A stretch of 64,000 bases of DNA from Corynebacterium silvaticum (GTDB lineage: Bacteria > Actinomycetota > Actinomycetes > Mycobacteriales > Mycobacteriaceae), in the NCBI RefSeq assembly GCF_004382825.2, contig NZ_SDQO02000004.1:277060-341059 (forward strand), written 5' to 3'. The notes below the pieces were generated by a model. That model made no database searches and was not told where the DNA came from. It was given only the letters and a program-made list of their open reading frames with translations. Of the stretch, positions 9,564 to 20,126 are shown piece after piece (position 1 is the first letter of the stretch; each line of letters begins with the position of its first letter). The position numbers and the translations under genes were made by a program.

Positions 9564-11207
9564 ATGTCCTTCGATATCACCGCTACCCCAGAGTGGACCG
9601 AGCTTTCCCAATGCCATAAAACAGCGGCTTCCACGTCGCTGCGAGAGCTTTTTGCTGCCGACGCAGACCGTGCACGGAAATTTAGCTTCGACGCCGCCGG
9701 TTTGCATGTTGACCTTTCCAAAAACTTCCTAGACGACAACACCGTCGAGGCATTTGTAAAAACCGCCAAGGCTGCGCATCTGCACGAGCGCATTAAAGCC
9801 ATGTTCTCTGGAGAGCACATAAACAACACGGAAGACCGAGCAGTCCTCCATACTGCGCTGAGGATTCCTGTCGAGGCCGATTTAGTTGTCGACGACCAAG
9901 ACGTGGCAGCCGACGTCTACGAGGTGCTGGGCCGCATGCGCGATCTTGCGACAGCACTGCGCAGTGGCGCATGGCGCGGCTATAGCAACCACACGATCAA
10001 GACGGTAGTAAATATCGGCATCGGCGGCTCGGATTTGGGTCCGGCCATGGCGACCAAAGCCCTGCGTACTTACGCAACAGCAGGAATCTCCGCCAAGTTT
10101 GTCTCCAACGTAGACCCTGCAGATATGCATTCAGTTCTTGATGAATGCAACCCAGAGTCCACCCTGTTCATCGTCGCCTCAAAGACTTTCACCACCCAAG
10201 AGACCCTAGCCAACGCCCATGCTGCAAAACGTTGGCTGCTTGAAGCCGCCGGCGGTGACCAATCGGCAGTGGCAAAGCACTTTGTTGCTGTGTCTACGAA
10301 TGCGGAAAAGGTTGCCGAGTTTGGCATTGACGCCAAGAACATGCTCGGCTTCTGGAACTGGGTGGGCGGTCGTTACTCCGTCGACTCCGCCATCGGGTTG
10401 TCCCTCATGGCTGTGATCGGCCCCATGGATTTCATGCGCTTCCTCGAAGGCTTCCACGCTATGGACGAGCATTTCCGCACCGCAGACTTCCACGAGAATA
10501 TTCCAGTGCTCATGGGTCTGCTCGGAATTTTCTACAACGATTTCTTTGGCGCAGAAACCCACGCTGTGCTCCCCTATTCTCAGGATCTCGGCCGGTTCCC
10601 GGCATACCTACAGCAGCTCACGATGGAGTCCAACGGTAAGTCTGTCCGCCGCGATGGTTCTCCAGTTTCTACCGAGACCGGAGAGATCTACTGGGGAGAG
10701 CCAGGCACTAACGGCCAGCATGCGTTCTTCCAGCTTATTCACCAGGGAACCAAGCTCGTTCCCGCCGACTTCATCGGTTTTGCCCGCCCCAAGCAAGATC
10801 TTCCCACGGCAACCGGCGAAGGCTCCATGCATGACCTGCTGATGAGCAACTTCTTTGCTCAAACCAAGGTCCTGGCCTTTGGCAAGACTGCCGAAGAAAT
10901 TGCAGCCGAGGGCGTTCCGGCAGAACTCGTCGCCCACAAAGTCATGCCAGGTAATCGCCCCACAACAACGATCCTGGCAGAAGAGCTCACCCCGGCGGTT
11001 CTCGGTGCTCTTATCGCTTTGTACGAGCACATCGTCTTTGTCCAAGGCGTGATCTGGGATATCAACTCTTTTGATCAGTGGGGCGTGGAGCTGGGCAAAC
11101 AGCAAGCCAATGACCTTGCGCCAGCAGTAGCCGGAGCTAGCGACATACAGTCGGGAGATTCCTCTACCGACGAGCTCATCGGCTGGTACCGCGCTCACCG
11201 CAATTAA
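9564..11207 (+). CDS. pgi: Glucose-6-phosphate isomerase
   Basis: Interconverts glucose-6-phosphate and fructose-6-phosphate in glycolysis and gluconeogenesis. At 547 residues it is the usual length of the large bacterial Pgi. The sugar-phosphate-binding motifs [10 protein letters not shown] (near residue 155) and SKTFTTQET (near 210), the catalytic Glu region NGKSVRRDG, and the C-terminal signature DQWGVELGK are all present. A ribosome site (ACGGAG) precedes the ATG. It is monocistronic, followed at once by a long hairpin terminator. Confidence 0.97.
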   Translation: MSFDITATPEWTELSQCHKTAASTSLRELFAADADRARKFSFDAAGLHVDLSKNFLDDNTVEAFVKTAKAAHLHERIKAMFSGEHINNTEDRAVLHTALRIPVEADLVVDDQDVAADVYEVLGRMRDLATALRSGAWRGYSNHTIKTVVNIGIGGSDLGPAMATKALRTYATAGISAKFVSNVDPADMHSVLDECNPESTLFIVASKTFTTQETLANAHAAKRWLLEAAGGDQSAVAKHFVAVSTNAEKVAEFGIDAKNMLGFWNWVGGRYSVDSAIGLSLMAVIGPMDFMRFLEGFHAMDEHFRTADFHENIPVLMGLLGIFYNDFFGAETHAVLPYSQDLGRFPAYLQQLTMESNGKSVRRDGSPVSTETGEIYWGEPGTNGQHAFFQLIHQGTKLVPADFIGFARPKQDLPTATGEGSMHDLLMSNFFAQTKVLAFGKTAEEIAAEGVPAELVAHKVMPGNRPTTTILAEELTPAVLGALIALYEHIVFVQGVIWDINSFDQWGVELGKQQANDLAPAVAGASDIQSGDSSTDELIGWYRAHRN

Positions 11208-11219
11208 TACGACATAGCT

Positions 11220-11261
11220 AAGCCCTGCACACTGCTTGCTCACACGCAGTGTGCAGGGCTT
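11220..11261 (+). terminator. Terminator of pgi, probably bidirectional
   Basis: Perfect 16-base stem (11220-11235 / 11246-11261) with a 10-base loop, between the convergent pgi and YccF genes. Confidence 0.8.
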
Positions 11262-11272
11262 GCGAGGTTCTT

Positions 11273-11686
11273 TTACATCTTCACCATGGGCTCGTAGCCA
11301 AAGGGAATCGCGTCGCTATCGACGATCTTCTTGCCAAAGGGGAAACAGGTAACAGGGATCATCTTGATATTCGCGATGGCAAGCGGAATGCCGATGATGG
11401 TGAGCGCTTGCCCCACGGCAGTGGTCAAATGCCCTAGCGCGAGCCAGAGACCCGCGACGAGGAACCAAATCACATTACTCACGCCGGCGAGGGGATTGTA
11501 GCTGCTCGTGGATTGAACCACAGTCCTACCAAATGGCCACAGTGCATACTCAGCCATTCGGAAGCTAGCGATGCCTGCGGGGATCGTCACGATGAAAATA
11601 CACGCGATGGCGCCAAAGAGTATGTATCCGAGAGCCAACCAGATACCACCAGTAATAAGCCAGAGAAGATTAAGTATAAGCCGCAT
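11273..11686 (-). CDS. YccF domain membrane protein
   Basis: Small integral membrane protein of the YccF family, whose role is unknown. It has two copies of the family pattern: a hydrophobic helix, an Ile-Pro turn, then an ALWPFGR / CFPFGKK motif (near residues 50 and 115). This gives four predicted membrane segments in two tandem halves. The start at 11686 has a good ribosome site (AAGGTGG); an earlier ATG exists at 11704. The frameshifted glycosylase gene is upstream on the same strand. Confidence 0.78.
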   Translation of the reverse strand: MRLILNLLWLITGGIWLALGYILFGAIACIFIVTIPAGIASFRMAEYALWPFGRTVVQSTSSYNPLAGVSNVIWFLVAGLWLALGHLTTAVGQALTIIGIPLAIANIKMIPVTCFPFGKKIVDSDAIPFGYEPMVKM

Positions 11687-11728
11687 AGCCCCCACCTTAA
11701 TCAATTCTGAATGAGAGCGCTTGGACGT

Positions 11729-12549
11729 TTAGGATTCAGGATAAAATGGCTGGCAGTGAGGGCACCACCATATAATGCGCTCTAATTCTAAAGAGGGGTC
11801 GTCGACAAGCGTGCTCTGGAGAATTCGGGTACCGCATCGCCGGCACGGCTTGTGATTACGCCCAAACACATAGGTCGTCTCCCCTGGACGTTTGATGCCT
11901 GTTGTGACTCGAACTGGGGACAGTCGATTCTCCCACATAAGACGGCGTGCCATAGTCAGTATGCGGTCCACGTCGGTGTCGCGTACCTGGGTGGCGGGGT
12001 GTACTCCGCAGAGAAAACAGATTTCCGCCCGGTATTCGTTGCCTATTCCCGCCAGGTTTCTTTGGTCGAGTAAAGCTAACCCGATGGCACGGTAGGGAGC
12101 CGAGAGTATCCGTCGCCGAGCTTCGTCGTGCCCTGTGGATTCCCAATCAGCTCCTAGTACATCAGGCCCCAGATGCGCGATGACATCGGGATAATGGGAC
12201 ACGGGAAAACGCGGACAAACCCCAGAGAAAACCCCACCACCTCAATCGGCTGCTCATGCGGTGCTCCAGCCAACAGCAGTTGCACGCGAGCTGTATGAGC
12301 GGGTTTGGTCCACCGGTCGCCTTTCAGACACACCACCCATGTTCCCTCCATTTTCAGGTGGGTATGCAGTATGTCTTCCCCTATCTGCATAAACAGGTGC
12401 TTCCCATAGGGCCACACGCGTTCCACTACGCTCCCGGTAAAGGTGGCAAGAGCATACTGCGGCACCCGTATGCTGGTTCCGAGAACCTTTCGGCCTTCCA
12501 TAAAACTCAGCCGACGGGCTAGCTGGTAGACGGAATCTCCTTCGGGCAT
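11729..12549 (-). pseudogene. Nei/Fpg family DNA glycosylase, frameshifted
   Basis: Base-excision repair glycosylase/AP lyase of the actinobacterial Nei2 type. The N-terminal part (12549 to about 12205) begins MPEGDSVYQLARRL, with the catalytic Pro-2 and Glu-3, and reaches VGFSLGFVRVFP. The remainder (about 12202-11729) continues in another frame as VSHYPDVIAHLGPDVLG. It retains the H2TH region LDQRNLAGIGNEYRAEICF and a complete four-Cys zinc finger (C-x2-C ... C-x2-C). Joining the halves gives about 270 residues, the normal length. The shift is one missing base at a CCC run around 12210. It is either a true lesion or a homopolymer sequencing error; if real, the enzyme lacks its DNA-binding half. 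Confidence 0.85.
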
Positions 12550-12621
12550 AGCAGCATTGTAGCCATGATGCGCCTACCGCTGCGTCAACCGTATAAATCG
12601 TTATCAGGTACAACGGACACC

Positions 12622-13251
12622 ATGAGTACTGCGCATCCTTCTCCCCTTGGTGGTCGTCGACCTAAGCGCTCGGAGCTTGCCGACTTTAAAGACAAACCGG
12701 TATCGGACAGGTTCCCGCCTCCCGGTACCGAGCTTCGGTTGCTGATCGTCGGGGTCAATCCAGGTCTGTGGACTGCTGCAGTCGATGCTCCTTTTGCCTA
12801 TCCCGGCAATAGATTCTGGCCTTCCTTAGACAAAGCCGGAATTGTATCTCCAGCGTTCGAGGTATCCGAGGGCATGAGCGATGCCCAGGAGCAGATGCTT
12901 TATGAGCTCGGCATCGCTATGACCAATCTGGTCCCGCGCGCTACTGCTCGCGCGGATGAACTAGAAAAAGACGAGCTAATAGCTGGCGCGCATCGCGTCA
13001 TCGAGTTGGCGCGTGAGTTACGCCCCCAAGCCGTAGCCGTGGCCGGTATTACTGCTTTTCGTACAGCTTTTGGGATGAAGAAAGCCGTGCTAGGTCTACA
13101 AGATACAGAGACAACAATTAACGGATGGCCCAAGGACGTATCTTTGTGGGTTGTGCCCCAACCAAGCGGGCTTAACGCCCATGAGACAATTGACTCGCTT
13201 GCAGCTCAATGGCGGGCGGTATGGGATTCCACCACTCCGCCGCATAACTAA
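12622..13251 (+). CDS. mug: Mismatch-specific (G:U/T) DNA glycosylase, MUG family
   Basis: Removes uracil or thymine mispaired with guanine. The protein has the MUG/TDG active-site motif GVNPGLWTA (near residue 45, with the catalytic Asn), the following GNRFWPSL substrate-pocket segment, TNLVPRATARADEL, and the C-terminal VVPQPSGLNAH motif. It is 209 residues from the ATG at 12622, which begins Met-Ser-Thr-Ala; an in-frame upstream ATG would add 19 unrelated residues. It converges on lhr with only 4 bases between the stops, and is divergent from the damaged Nei-type glycosylase gene. Confidence 0.88.
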   Translation: MSTAHPSPLGGRRPKRSELADFKDKPVSDRFPPPGTELRLLIVGVNPGLWTAAVDAPFAYPGNRFWPSLDKAGIVSPAFEVSEGMSDAQEQMLYELGIAMTNLVPRATARADELEKDELIAGAHRVIELARELRPQAVAVAGITAFRTAFGMKKAVLGLQDTETTINGWPKDVSLWVVPQPSGLNAHETIDSLAAQWRAVWDSTTPPHN

Positions 13252-13255
13252 GCTG

Positions 13256-16200
13256 CTAGCGGTATCCGCCAGATCTAAAGCCACGATGGGGAGGCTTTGT
13301 ATAGTGCTCTTCCCCAGACCGTGAGTCTCCTAAGCCTGCTATGCCTGCAGAATCCGAGGAGTCTAATGCGTCCAATGCGGTTGCAAGGCTGCGTCCTCTA
13401 CGTGTGTGACTCTGGTTATTTAAGCCACCTGATATTCGTAACCCACTGGGTGTCACGCCAGCACCCAGTTCTCTTAGCAGCTCTAATTCGGGTGATCGCA
13501 AGACCGCCACTCCATTTATTTTTTCTACGACTAGCGGCTGAATCCTACCCGCTAGCACTGACTCTGCAAGCGCGGCGAGGACGATACTTAAGAACTCTTG
13601 CTGTTCGATTCCTGTGGGCGGTGCACACAACGTGAGGTTTCGTCCACCTCGCGTAAGGTGCGCGGCGAGGAGGCCGTCGATAAGCACAACGATGGCACCA
13701 GCCGCACGTGTCGGCCCCGGCTCCGGCCACGGTAACGCCGCCCCATAGGGGTTGGCGGGATCTGCCGCAGCAAGCACATATGCGCTCGGCGAGCGGGTGC
13801 CAGAAGGCCAGCCTGCTACATCAGGGGTGTCGGATAGACCGCGAAGCCAGTCAATCACCGCCGACGTGGAAAACTGAGCGGCCCCCAGCCCTTCCACGAT
13901 GTAGCCACGCATCGCTTTTCCGGATTCCTCGAAGCCAGAGAGCACCTTATAGGCAAGGGCAAAACCGCCAACAACGTCCTCTGATACAACGGCACCGCGG
14001 GTAACCACGCCATATCTGTCCAGCCACGTCTCACCGTGTACAACCGACCTCGCTGTGGCGTTGTCATCCGCTGCCATGGTTGCGGACCAGCGCCCCACCG
14101 CATCCGGCGGTTGAGCTGGTCTATGGGCATGTGCAAAGCTTGTGCGTCCCATGCGTAGTCGGCTGCGATTGGGGCGTCTTTGGGGTCTATGCGCAGTCTT
14201 TGTTCCCGAATTCGCCGCAAGCCGTGCCCGAATCGGTGCAAACCCATCCGGGCTGACTAACCCTGCCTCAAAAAGCTCCCATAAAGCGGCACCAAGCTCC
14301 GCAGCAGACGACTGATCCGAGGAAACTCCAAGATCTGCCACAGTTTCCCGGTGAATATCGGCAAAAAGGAACCCGCCACCGCGAGACAGTAGCGTCATGA
14401 CCTTGTGTTGAGTCTCGGATAGCGTCGCCGCCTCCGCGTGGGGAATCAACTCTGCCGCGTAATCGGTGGGAAGAAGCATCACCCACGGATCATGTGCACC
14501 GGCGCGTCCTGCCCCAACAACGATAATCTCACCATTATTCGTGAGCTCGTCAAGATCTAGCGGCGAGTAGTTTCGAACCCGTTGCGGCAACACCAATGTC
14601 TCCCACGCAGAAGCTGGTAGTCGCACGCCCGCGAGTTGTTCTACAACGTTAAATACTCCGTCCGGCCCAGAGAGTTCCGGGGTTTCTCCCACTGGCGCAA
14701 CGTGCTGCCATTCGGGGAGAAAACGCCCGAACGTGGCATGACTCACCGGTTGGGTCTGTTCCCTCACCGCAGCCTGGGATCGGGCCCTGATGATTTTTAA
14801 AACCTCCGTGGCAACATATTCCGGAGCATCGCTGTCTTGCCTAAAACGCCCTGCTACGAGCTTGGATTGCGTACATAGCTTTTCGACGACCCCATGCGCG
14901 ATCCCCGCGGCCAACCCAAGGCAGTCTTGCACGTCCATGAGGGTAAAAGGCCCTCGCACCCGCGCCCATCGCGAGACTATTTGTTCCAACGCATCGGTGA
15001 TTGTCTCCACCTGCGCAGCAACACCCGGTGGGACTGGTATTCCTAATGCGTCTCGCAGCAGGGGTGCATCCAGCGTCTGCGCCAGGTGCGCGACTCCGGT
15101 TATTCGTACTTCCATCACTCGCCCACGCAGCTGCGCCATGACCTGTTCCAGAGTCATCGGGGGATCAGTAATCTCCGGAAGATCGTCCACTGGCACGGGA
15201 CCTACAACACGAAGAGTATCAATGAGTTCTTCTGCGGTCCTCGCCCTACGGTGCGGGGCTTTACGCTGCATGATGTCATGCACTTCCGCGATGATCTCTG
15301 GGTCTAAAAGGTCACGTAGTTCCACGGTCCCTAGGAGGCTGGCAAGCAACGCAGGGTCTAAGGACAAGGCAGCAGCACGCTTTTCTGCGAGCGGGCTGTC
15401 TCCCTCATACATAAAGGCGCCCGTGTAGTTAAAGAGTATGGAGGAAGCGAATGGGCTGGGTTGAGGTGTAGTCACCTCTGCGATTCGTATCCGCCGTTGC
15501 TGAATTTCTTGCAAGAGCTCAACCAAAGCTGGCAGGTCATACACATCCTGGAGGCACTCTCGGACGGTCTCCAAAATAATGGGGAAGTGTGGGTATTTGC
15601 GGGCGACGTCGAGAAGCTGCGCGGCGCGCTGGCGTTGCTGCCATAAAGGCGCACGCTTACCGGGGTTACGTCGAGGTAGTAATAAAGCGCGAGCCGCGCA
15701 CTCTCGGAATCGGGAGGCAAACAACGCGGAGTTTCCCACTTGTTCGGCCACTATTGCTTCAATGTCATCCGCGTCGATCACAAAGAGATCGGCTCCAGGT
15801 TCCTCGTCGGATCCCGGGAGGCGTAAGACTATGCCGTCATCGGAGGCCACCGCCTGCGCATCCATGCCTGTACGCTCAGATATTCTCGCGCCTACAGCAA
15901 GCGCCCACGCAGCATTGACTCCCCTGCCATAAGGAGTGTGCAAGACGATTCTCCAGTCTCCGAGCTCGTCACGAAAGCGCTCCAGCACCAGTGTCTTTTC
16001 ATCGGGAACAATCCCCGTGGCTTCCTCTTGCTCGCGTAAAAACTGTAGAAGATTCTGGCGGGCATATGTGTCGAGCCCGAGTTCTTCCAATTCTAAAAGA
16101 TCGTCACTGCGATCTTGTTCGCTGCCTGCTAAAGCTTGACGACGCCCCACAATCCTACGGCGAAACTCCCCCAGCGCTTTGCCTAATTCCGCAGGACGTC

Positions 16201-18250
16201 CAGCTTGGTCGCCTGTCCAAAAAGGCAATCGCCCGGTGTGGCCCGGCGCGGGAATCACCAACACTTGGTCGCGCGTAATCTCTTCGATCCTCCAGCTAGA
16301 AGCGCCCAGCGTAAACACGTCGCCCACCCGCGACTCGTACACCATCTCCTCGTCGAGTTCTCCTACTCGCCTAGGGGCAGAGTCGGCCCCCGTCGAGCCG
16401 GCTAAGAAGACGCCAAACATGCCTCGATCTGGGATAGTTCCACCACTTGTGACCGCTACCCGCTGGGCTCCGGGACGCGCAGTCAACGTGCCGGTAATGC
16501 GATCAAAGACCACGCGCGGTTTCAACTCTGCGAAGTCTGTCGACGGATACACTCCACTTGCTAAATCGATGACTGCGTCGAACACCGCTCGTGATAAATC
16601 CCGATAGGGATATGCACGCACAACAGTGGCATACCATTCTTCTACGTCAAGGTCTTCCACGGATACCGCGGCTACGGTCTGCTGTAACAGCACATCAAGT
16701 GCATTCCTAGGGACCTTCAATTCCTCGATCGCGCCTTCACCCATGCGTCCCACAACCACCGCCGTTTGGATGAGGTCGGCACGGTGTTTTGGATAAAAAG
16801 CACCTTCAGAAATAGCGCCCACCATGTGACCTGCGCGCCCCACTCGTTGCAGCCCTGATGCAACTGAGGGCGGGGACTCAACCTGGACAACAAGTTCCAC
16901 AGCGCCCATGTCGATGCCGAGTTCAAGAGAACTGGTGGCTACCACGGCTTTGAGGCTGCCCTCTTTGAGCATCCTTTCGGTCAAGGCTCGCTCGTCTTTG
17001 GAGACTGACCCGTGGTGTGCTCGCGCAATGGTCATGGGCGCTAGGCCCGCCACGTCACTGGCTTTCATGAGTTGCGCGGGTGTTCTGCGAAGTTGCGGGG
17101 AAGGCGATTCCGGGTCGTATTCTTGCGCGTAAATCTCGTTGAGCCGGCTGGTGAGACGTTCCGCAGTCCTCCTGGAATTCACAAAAATTAGCGTGGAGTG
17201 ATGCGTCATCACGTCGTGATAAACGCGTTCCTCAATAAACGGCCATATCGATCCCTGCGTAGGAAGGGAAGATTCTAGCACGAGTTCCGTCTCCACTAAC
17301 GCGGATCCGAGGCTGCGGGGGTCGTCGTATACGGCTTCCCCGATGGCGGAACCAGGCTGTGCCGTGGACACATCGCTCATGTCTGGAACAGGCACTCTGA
17401 CGGTAAGATCCCACTGCTTGTCCGCGGGTGGATCCACGATGTCTACGGGGCGGTCTCCCGCTAAAAAGTGCGCTACTGCGTTAATCGGACGCACTGTTGC
17501 TGATAGCCCCACACGCTGGATGGGGCGGCCTGCCAGGCGTTCTAATCGTTCTAACGTGAGAGAAAGGTGTGCTCCGCGTTTTGTTCCGGCCACCGCATGG
17601 ATCTCGTCCACGATGACGGTCTCAACGTTTTTCAGGATTGCTCCTGCTTTGGACGTCAGCATCAAGTACGCAGACTCAGGGGTGGTAATCAGGATGTCTG
17701 GGGGTCTTCTCACCTGCCTGGCGCGTTCGGCGGCCGGGGTGTCCCCGGAGCGAACCGCCACGCTGATGTCGGAATAGTCCAGCCCTAACCGGGCAGCTAC
17801 CTGGTTGATGCCGGTAAGCGGGGCACGGAGGTTGTTTTCTACGTCTACCCCCAATGCCTTCAGCGGCGATATATAGAGCACTTTGACGCCTTGGCCCGTG
17901 CCTTTGTCCGTTGAAGATCCCCTATGAGGTGCGGGGAAAGCCACGGTTTGGCCACCTGCCGCAGTCAAACCGTTGATCGCCCATAAAAACGCAGCGAGTG
18001 TTTTACCAGAGCCAGTTGGCGCAACAATGAGTGTGTTTCCGCCCGCTGAGATCTTTTCCCACGCACCTTTTTGTGCAGGTGTCGGAGCCGCAAAGACCTC
18101 TGCAAACCACGTTGCTGCCTGGGGGTTAAAACGCGACAGCACCGGAGAGTGTTCCTCAGAGCGCTCGCAGGAAGCGTCCGCATGGGCCGCAACGCGAGGC
18201 GTCTGCGGTTGATGGGGCTGGGGTTGCTCGTGGTGCTCATCCGACGACAT
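13256..18250 (-). CDS. lhr: Large ATP-dependent helicase Lhr
   Basis: Superfamily 2 single-stranded-DNA translocase and DNA/RNA-hybrid helicase of the Lhr family, implicated in DNA repair. The N-terminal ATPase core (about residues 70-500) has Walker A APTGSGKT, the DEIH box (VDEIHAV), the SAT motif (VGLSATV) and motif VI QRVGRAGH. A winged-helix/Lhr-specific region and a very large C-terminal domain follow, giving about 1664 residues, slightly longer than the usual 1500-1550. The first about 50 residues are a His/Gln-rich low-complexity tail. The ATG at 18250 (Met-Ser-Ser-Asp) is preferred over an upstream start inside the cysQ-side leader. It is the largest gene in the window and intact. 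Confidence 0.93.
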   Translation of the reverse strand: MSSDEHHEQPQPHQPQTPRVAAHADASCERSEEHSPVLSRFNPQAATWFAEVFAAPTPAQKGAWEKISAGGNTLIVAPTGSGKTLAAFLWAINGLTAAGGQTVAFPAPHRGSSTDKGTGQGVKVLYISPLKALGVDVENNLRAPLTGINQVAARLGLDYSDISVAVRSGDTPAAERARQVRRPPDILITTPESAYLMLTSKAGAILKNVETVIVDEIHAVAGTKRGAHLSLTLERLERLAGRPIQRVGLSATVRPINAVAHFLAGDRPVDIVDPPADKQWDLTVRVPVPDMSDVSTAQPGSAIGEAVYDDPRSLGSALVETELVLESSLPTQGSIWPFIEERVYHDVMTHHSTLIFVNSRRTAERLTSRLNEIYAQEYDPESPSPQLRRTPAQLMKASDVAGLAPMTIARAHHGSVSKDERALTERMLKEGSLKAVVATSSLELGIDMGAVELVVQVESPPSVASGLQRVGRAGHMVGAISEGAFYPKHRADLIQTAVVVGRMGEGAIEELKVPRNALDVLLQQTVAAVSVEDLDVEEWYATVVRAYPYRDLSRAVFDAVIDLASGVYPSTDFAELKPRVVFDRITGTLTARPGAQRVAVTSGGTIPDRGMFGVFLAGSTGADSAPRRVGELDEEMVYESRVGDVFTLGASSWRIEEITRDQVLVIPAPGHTGRLPFWTGDQAGRPAELGKALGEFRRRIVGRRQALAGSEQDRSDDLLELEELGLDTYARQNLLQFLREQEEATGIVPDEKTLVLERFRDELGDWRIVLHTPYGRGVNAAWALAVGARISERTGMDAQAVASDDGIVLRLPGSDEEPGADLFVIDADDIEAIVAEQVGNSALFASRFRECAARALLLPRRNPGKRAPLWQQRQRAAQLLDVARKYPHFPIILETVRECLQDVYDLPALVELLQEIQQRRIRIAEVTTPQPSPFASSILFNYTGAFMYEGDSPLAEKRAAALSLDPALLASLLGTVELRDLLDPEIIAEVHDIMQRKAPHRRARTAEELIDTLRVVGPVPVDDLPEITDPPMTLEQVMAQLRGRVMEVRITGVAHLAQTLDAPLLRDALGIPVPPGVAAQVETITDALEQIVSRWARVRGPFTLMDVQDCLGLAAGIAHGVVEKLCTQSKLVAGRFRQDSDAPEYVATEVLKIIRARSQAAVREQTQPVSHATFGRFLPEWQHVAPVGETPELSGPDGVFNVVEQLAGVRLPASAWETLVLPQRVRNYSPLDLDELTNNGEIIVVGAGRAGAHDPWVMLLPTDYAAELIPHAEAATLSETQHKVMTLLSRGGGFLFADIHRETVADLGVSSDQSSAAELGAALWELFEAGLVSPDGFAPIRARLAANSGTKTAHRPQRRPNRSRLRMGRTSFAHAHRPAQPPDAVGRWSATMAADDNATARSVVHGETWLDRYGVVTRGAVVSEDVVGGFALAYKVLSGFEESGKAMRGYIVEGLGAAQFSTSAVIDWLRGLSDTPDVAGWPSGTRSPSAYVLAAADPANPYGAALPWPEPGPTRAAGAIVVLIDGLLAAHLTRGGRNLTLCAPPTGIEQQEFLSIVLAALAESVLAGRIQPLVVEKINGVAVLRSPELELLRELGAGVTPSGLRISGGLNNQSHTRRGRSLATALDALDSSDSAGIAGLGDSRSGEEHYTKPPHRGFRSGGYR

Positions 18251-18454
18251 GCCCTTATTTAACACCGTATGAGCCGTGTGAGGAGACGACGGCGTCATTA
18301 TGGTGCGGTTGTTCCTGTTGTCCCTGTTGTTCCGCGGATGATTTTTCTTGAGCACGTAGGCAAGAGGAGGCAAGAAGCAATGAAAAACTCACAAAACCAA
18401 TACGCTGGTGTTCTAGTAGTGCGAAACGCCCGCACTCCACTAAACTTTAGAGTC

Positions 18455-19213
18455 ATGACTGCTCACTTTGACGACGCGACCCTAACCAAGCGACTTTCCC
18501 AGGGAACGGGCGAAATCCTCAAAGGGGTAAGAAACGTAGGCCTTTTGCGCGGACGTGAACTGGGTGACGCAGGAGACGATCTGGCACAAAACTGGATTGC
18601 GCGTGTGCTGGAACAGCACCGACCCGATGATGGATTCCTTTCCGAAGAAGCCGCAGATAACCCAGAACGCCTAGGCAAAGATCGCGTGTGGATCATCGAT
18701 CCGCTCGATGGAACCAAGGAGTTTGCTACGGGACGTCAGGACTGGGCTGTGCACATCGCTTTGGTGGAAAACGGCATACCAACCCACGCTGCGGTTAACC
18801 TCCCCGACTTGGGAGTTGTGTTCCACACGTCTGAGGTTCGTGCAGTGCGCGGGCCCTACGCCAAGAAGATCGCGGTCTCGCACAACCGACCTCCTGCTGT
18901 AGCCAACCACGTCGCTGAAAAACTAGGTTTCACCGCCGAGCCGCTCGGTTCTGCAGGCGCAAAAGCCATGCATGTGCTTCTTGGCGACTACGACGCCTAC
19001 ATTCATGCTGGTGGCCAGTACGAGTGGGACTCTGCGGCCCCCGTTGGAGTCAGCCTTGCTGCAGGACTGCATTGCTCGCGTCTCGACGGCTCCCCCTTGA
19101 CCTATAACAACAAGGACACCTACCTGCCGGATGTCCTCGTCTGTCGTCCCGAGCTTGCCGACGACATCCTCTCCATGGCAGCCGCCTTCCGCGAGGAAAA
19201 CGGCTCGTACTAG
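18455..19213 (+). CDS. cysQ: 3'(2'),5'-bisphosphate nucleotidase CysQ
   Basis: Inositol-monophosphatase-superfamily enzyme that dephosphorylates PAP/PAPS during sulfate assimilation. Metal-binding motifs are present in order: EEAADN (near residue 65), WIIDPLDGTKEF (near 85) and the C-terminal GGQYEWDSAAP. At 252 residues it is the family length. The ATG at 18455 (Met-Thr-Ala-His) starts the conserved part; the longer upstream frame is unrelated. It is divergent from lhr and upstream of thyA-folA-mrx1, from which it is separated by its own terminator. The same order occurs in C. glutamicum. Confidence 0.88.
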   Translation: MTAHFDDATLTKRLSQGTGEILKGVRNVGLLRGRELGDAGDDLAQNWIARVLEQHRPDDGFLSEEAADNPERLGKDRVWIIDPLDGTKEFATGRQDWAVHIALVENGIPTHAAVNLPDLGVVFHTSEVRAVRGPYAKKIAVSHNRPPAVANHVAEKLGFTAEPLGSAGAKAMHVLLGDYDAYIHAGGQYEWDSAAPVGVSLAAGLHCSRLDGSPLTYNNKDTYLPDVLVCRPELADDILSMAAAFREENGSY

Positions 19214-19226
19214 TTGCCCTTCGCCT

Positions 19227-19260
19227 CCCACTCGGGTTACTTTCGAGTGGGTTTTCTTGT
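19227..19260 (+). terminator. Rho-independent terminator of cysQ
   Basis: Eight-base perfect stem 19227-19234 / 19244-19251 followed by TTTTCTTGT. Confidence 0.88.
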
Positions 19261-19328
19261 GTCTTGTCCCAACTAATCCAGAGAAATAGTTAGGAAGCCA
19301 CCACTAAAGTGGACTAGGATCAGGCATC

Positions 19329-20126
19329 ATGATCTCCACACCTTACGAGGACCTCCTGCGCACAATTCTTTCTGAAGGATCTCACAAGGATGACCGCACT
19401 GGCACCGGAACCACGAGCCTTTTTGCACAGCAGATGCGCTTTGATCTGAGCGATTCTTTTCCGCTGATCACTACAAAGAAGGTTTATTGGAAAGGCGTTG
19501 TGGGCGAGCTCTTGTGGTTCCTGCAAGGCTCATCAAACGTCAAGTGGTTGCAAGACAATAACATCCATATTTGGGACGAATGGGCCTCCGAAGAAGGCGA
19601 GCTAGGTCCCGTGTATGGCGTGCAGTGGCGCAGCTGGCCTACGCCTCATGGCACCCATGTTGACCAGATCAGCGGCGCTTTAGACATGCTCAAGCGCAAT
19701 CCGGATTCCCGACGCAACATTGTCTCAGCGTGGAACGTCGCGGAGCTAGAGAATATGGCGCTGCCTCCTTGCCATCTGTTGTTCCAGCTCTACGTTGCAG
19801 ATGGGAAGCTCAGCTGCCAGCTATACCAGCGCAGCGCGGACATGTTCCTAGGCGTGCCCTTCAACATCGCTTCCTACTCAGCGCTCACGCATATGTTTGC
19901 GCAGCAGGCAGGCCTAGAGGTTGGTGAGTTCATCTGGACCGGAGGTGATTGCCATATCTATGACAATCACTTCGAACAAGTGGAGACCCAGCTCGCCCGT
20001 GAGCCTCGCCCCTATCCGCAGTTAGAGCTAACAAAGGCCAAGGACCTCTTCTCCTACGACTTTGCTGACTTCCAGGTCATCGGCTACGACCCACATCCAG
20101 CAATTCGCGCTGAGGTCGCGGTCTAA
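19329..20126 (+). CDS. thyA: Thymidylate synthase
   Basis: Methylates dUMP to dTMP using methylene-THF, producing dihydrofolate that the adjacent FolA recycles. The 265-residue protein carries the hallmark active-site segment PPCHLLFQ with its catalytic Cys, the substrate-binding [18 protein letters not shown] region, and [10 protein letters not shown]. The start ATG at 19329 follows a purine-rich stretch. The stop codon shares one base with the folA ATG, so the two are translationally coupled. Confidence 0.98.
   Translation: MISTPYEDLLRTILSEGSHKDDRTGTGTTSLFAQQMRFDLSDSFPLITTKKVYWKGVVGELLWFLQGSSNVKWLQDNNIHIWDEWASEEGELGPVYGVQWRSWPTPHGTHVDQISGALDMLKRNPDSRRNIVSAWNVAELENMALPPCHLLFQLYVADGKLSCQLYQRSADMFLGVPFNIASYSALTHMFAQQAGLEVGEFIWTGGDCHIYDNHFEQVETQLAREPRPYPQLELTKAKDLFSYDFADFQVIGYDPHPAIRAEVAV

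Noticed and set aside
13297..18212. Numerous open frames on the plus strand opposite lhr
   Set aside because: They are antisense shadows of a conserved 1664-residue helicase gene and have no ribosome sites or recognisable domains.
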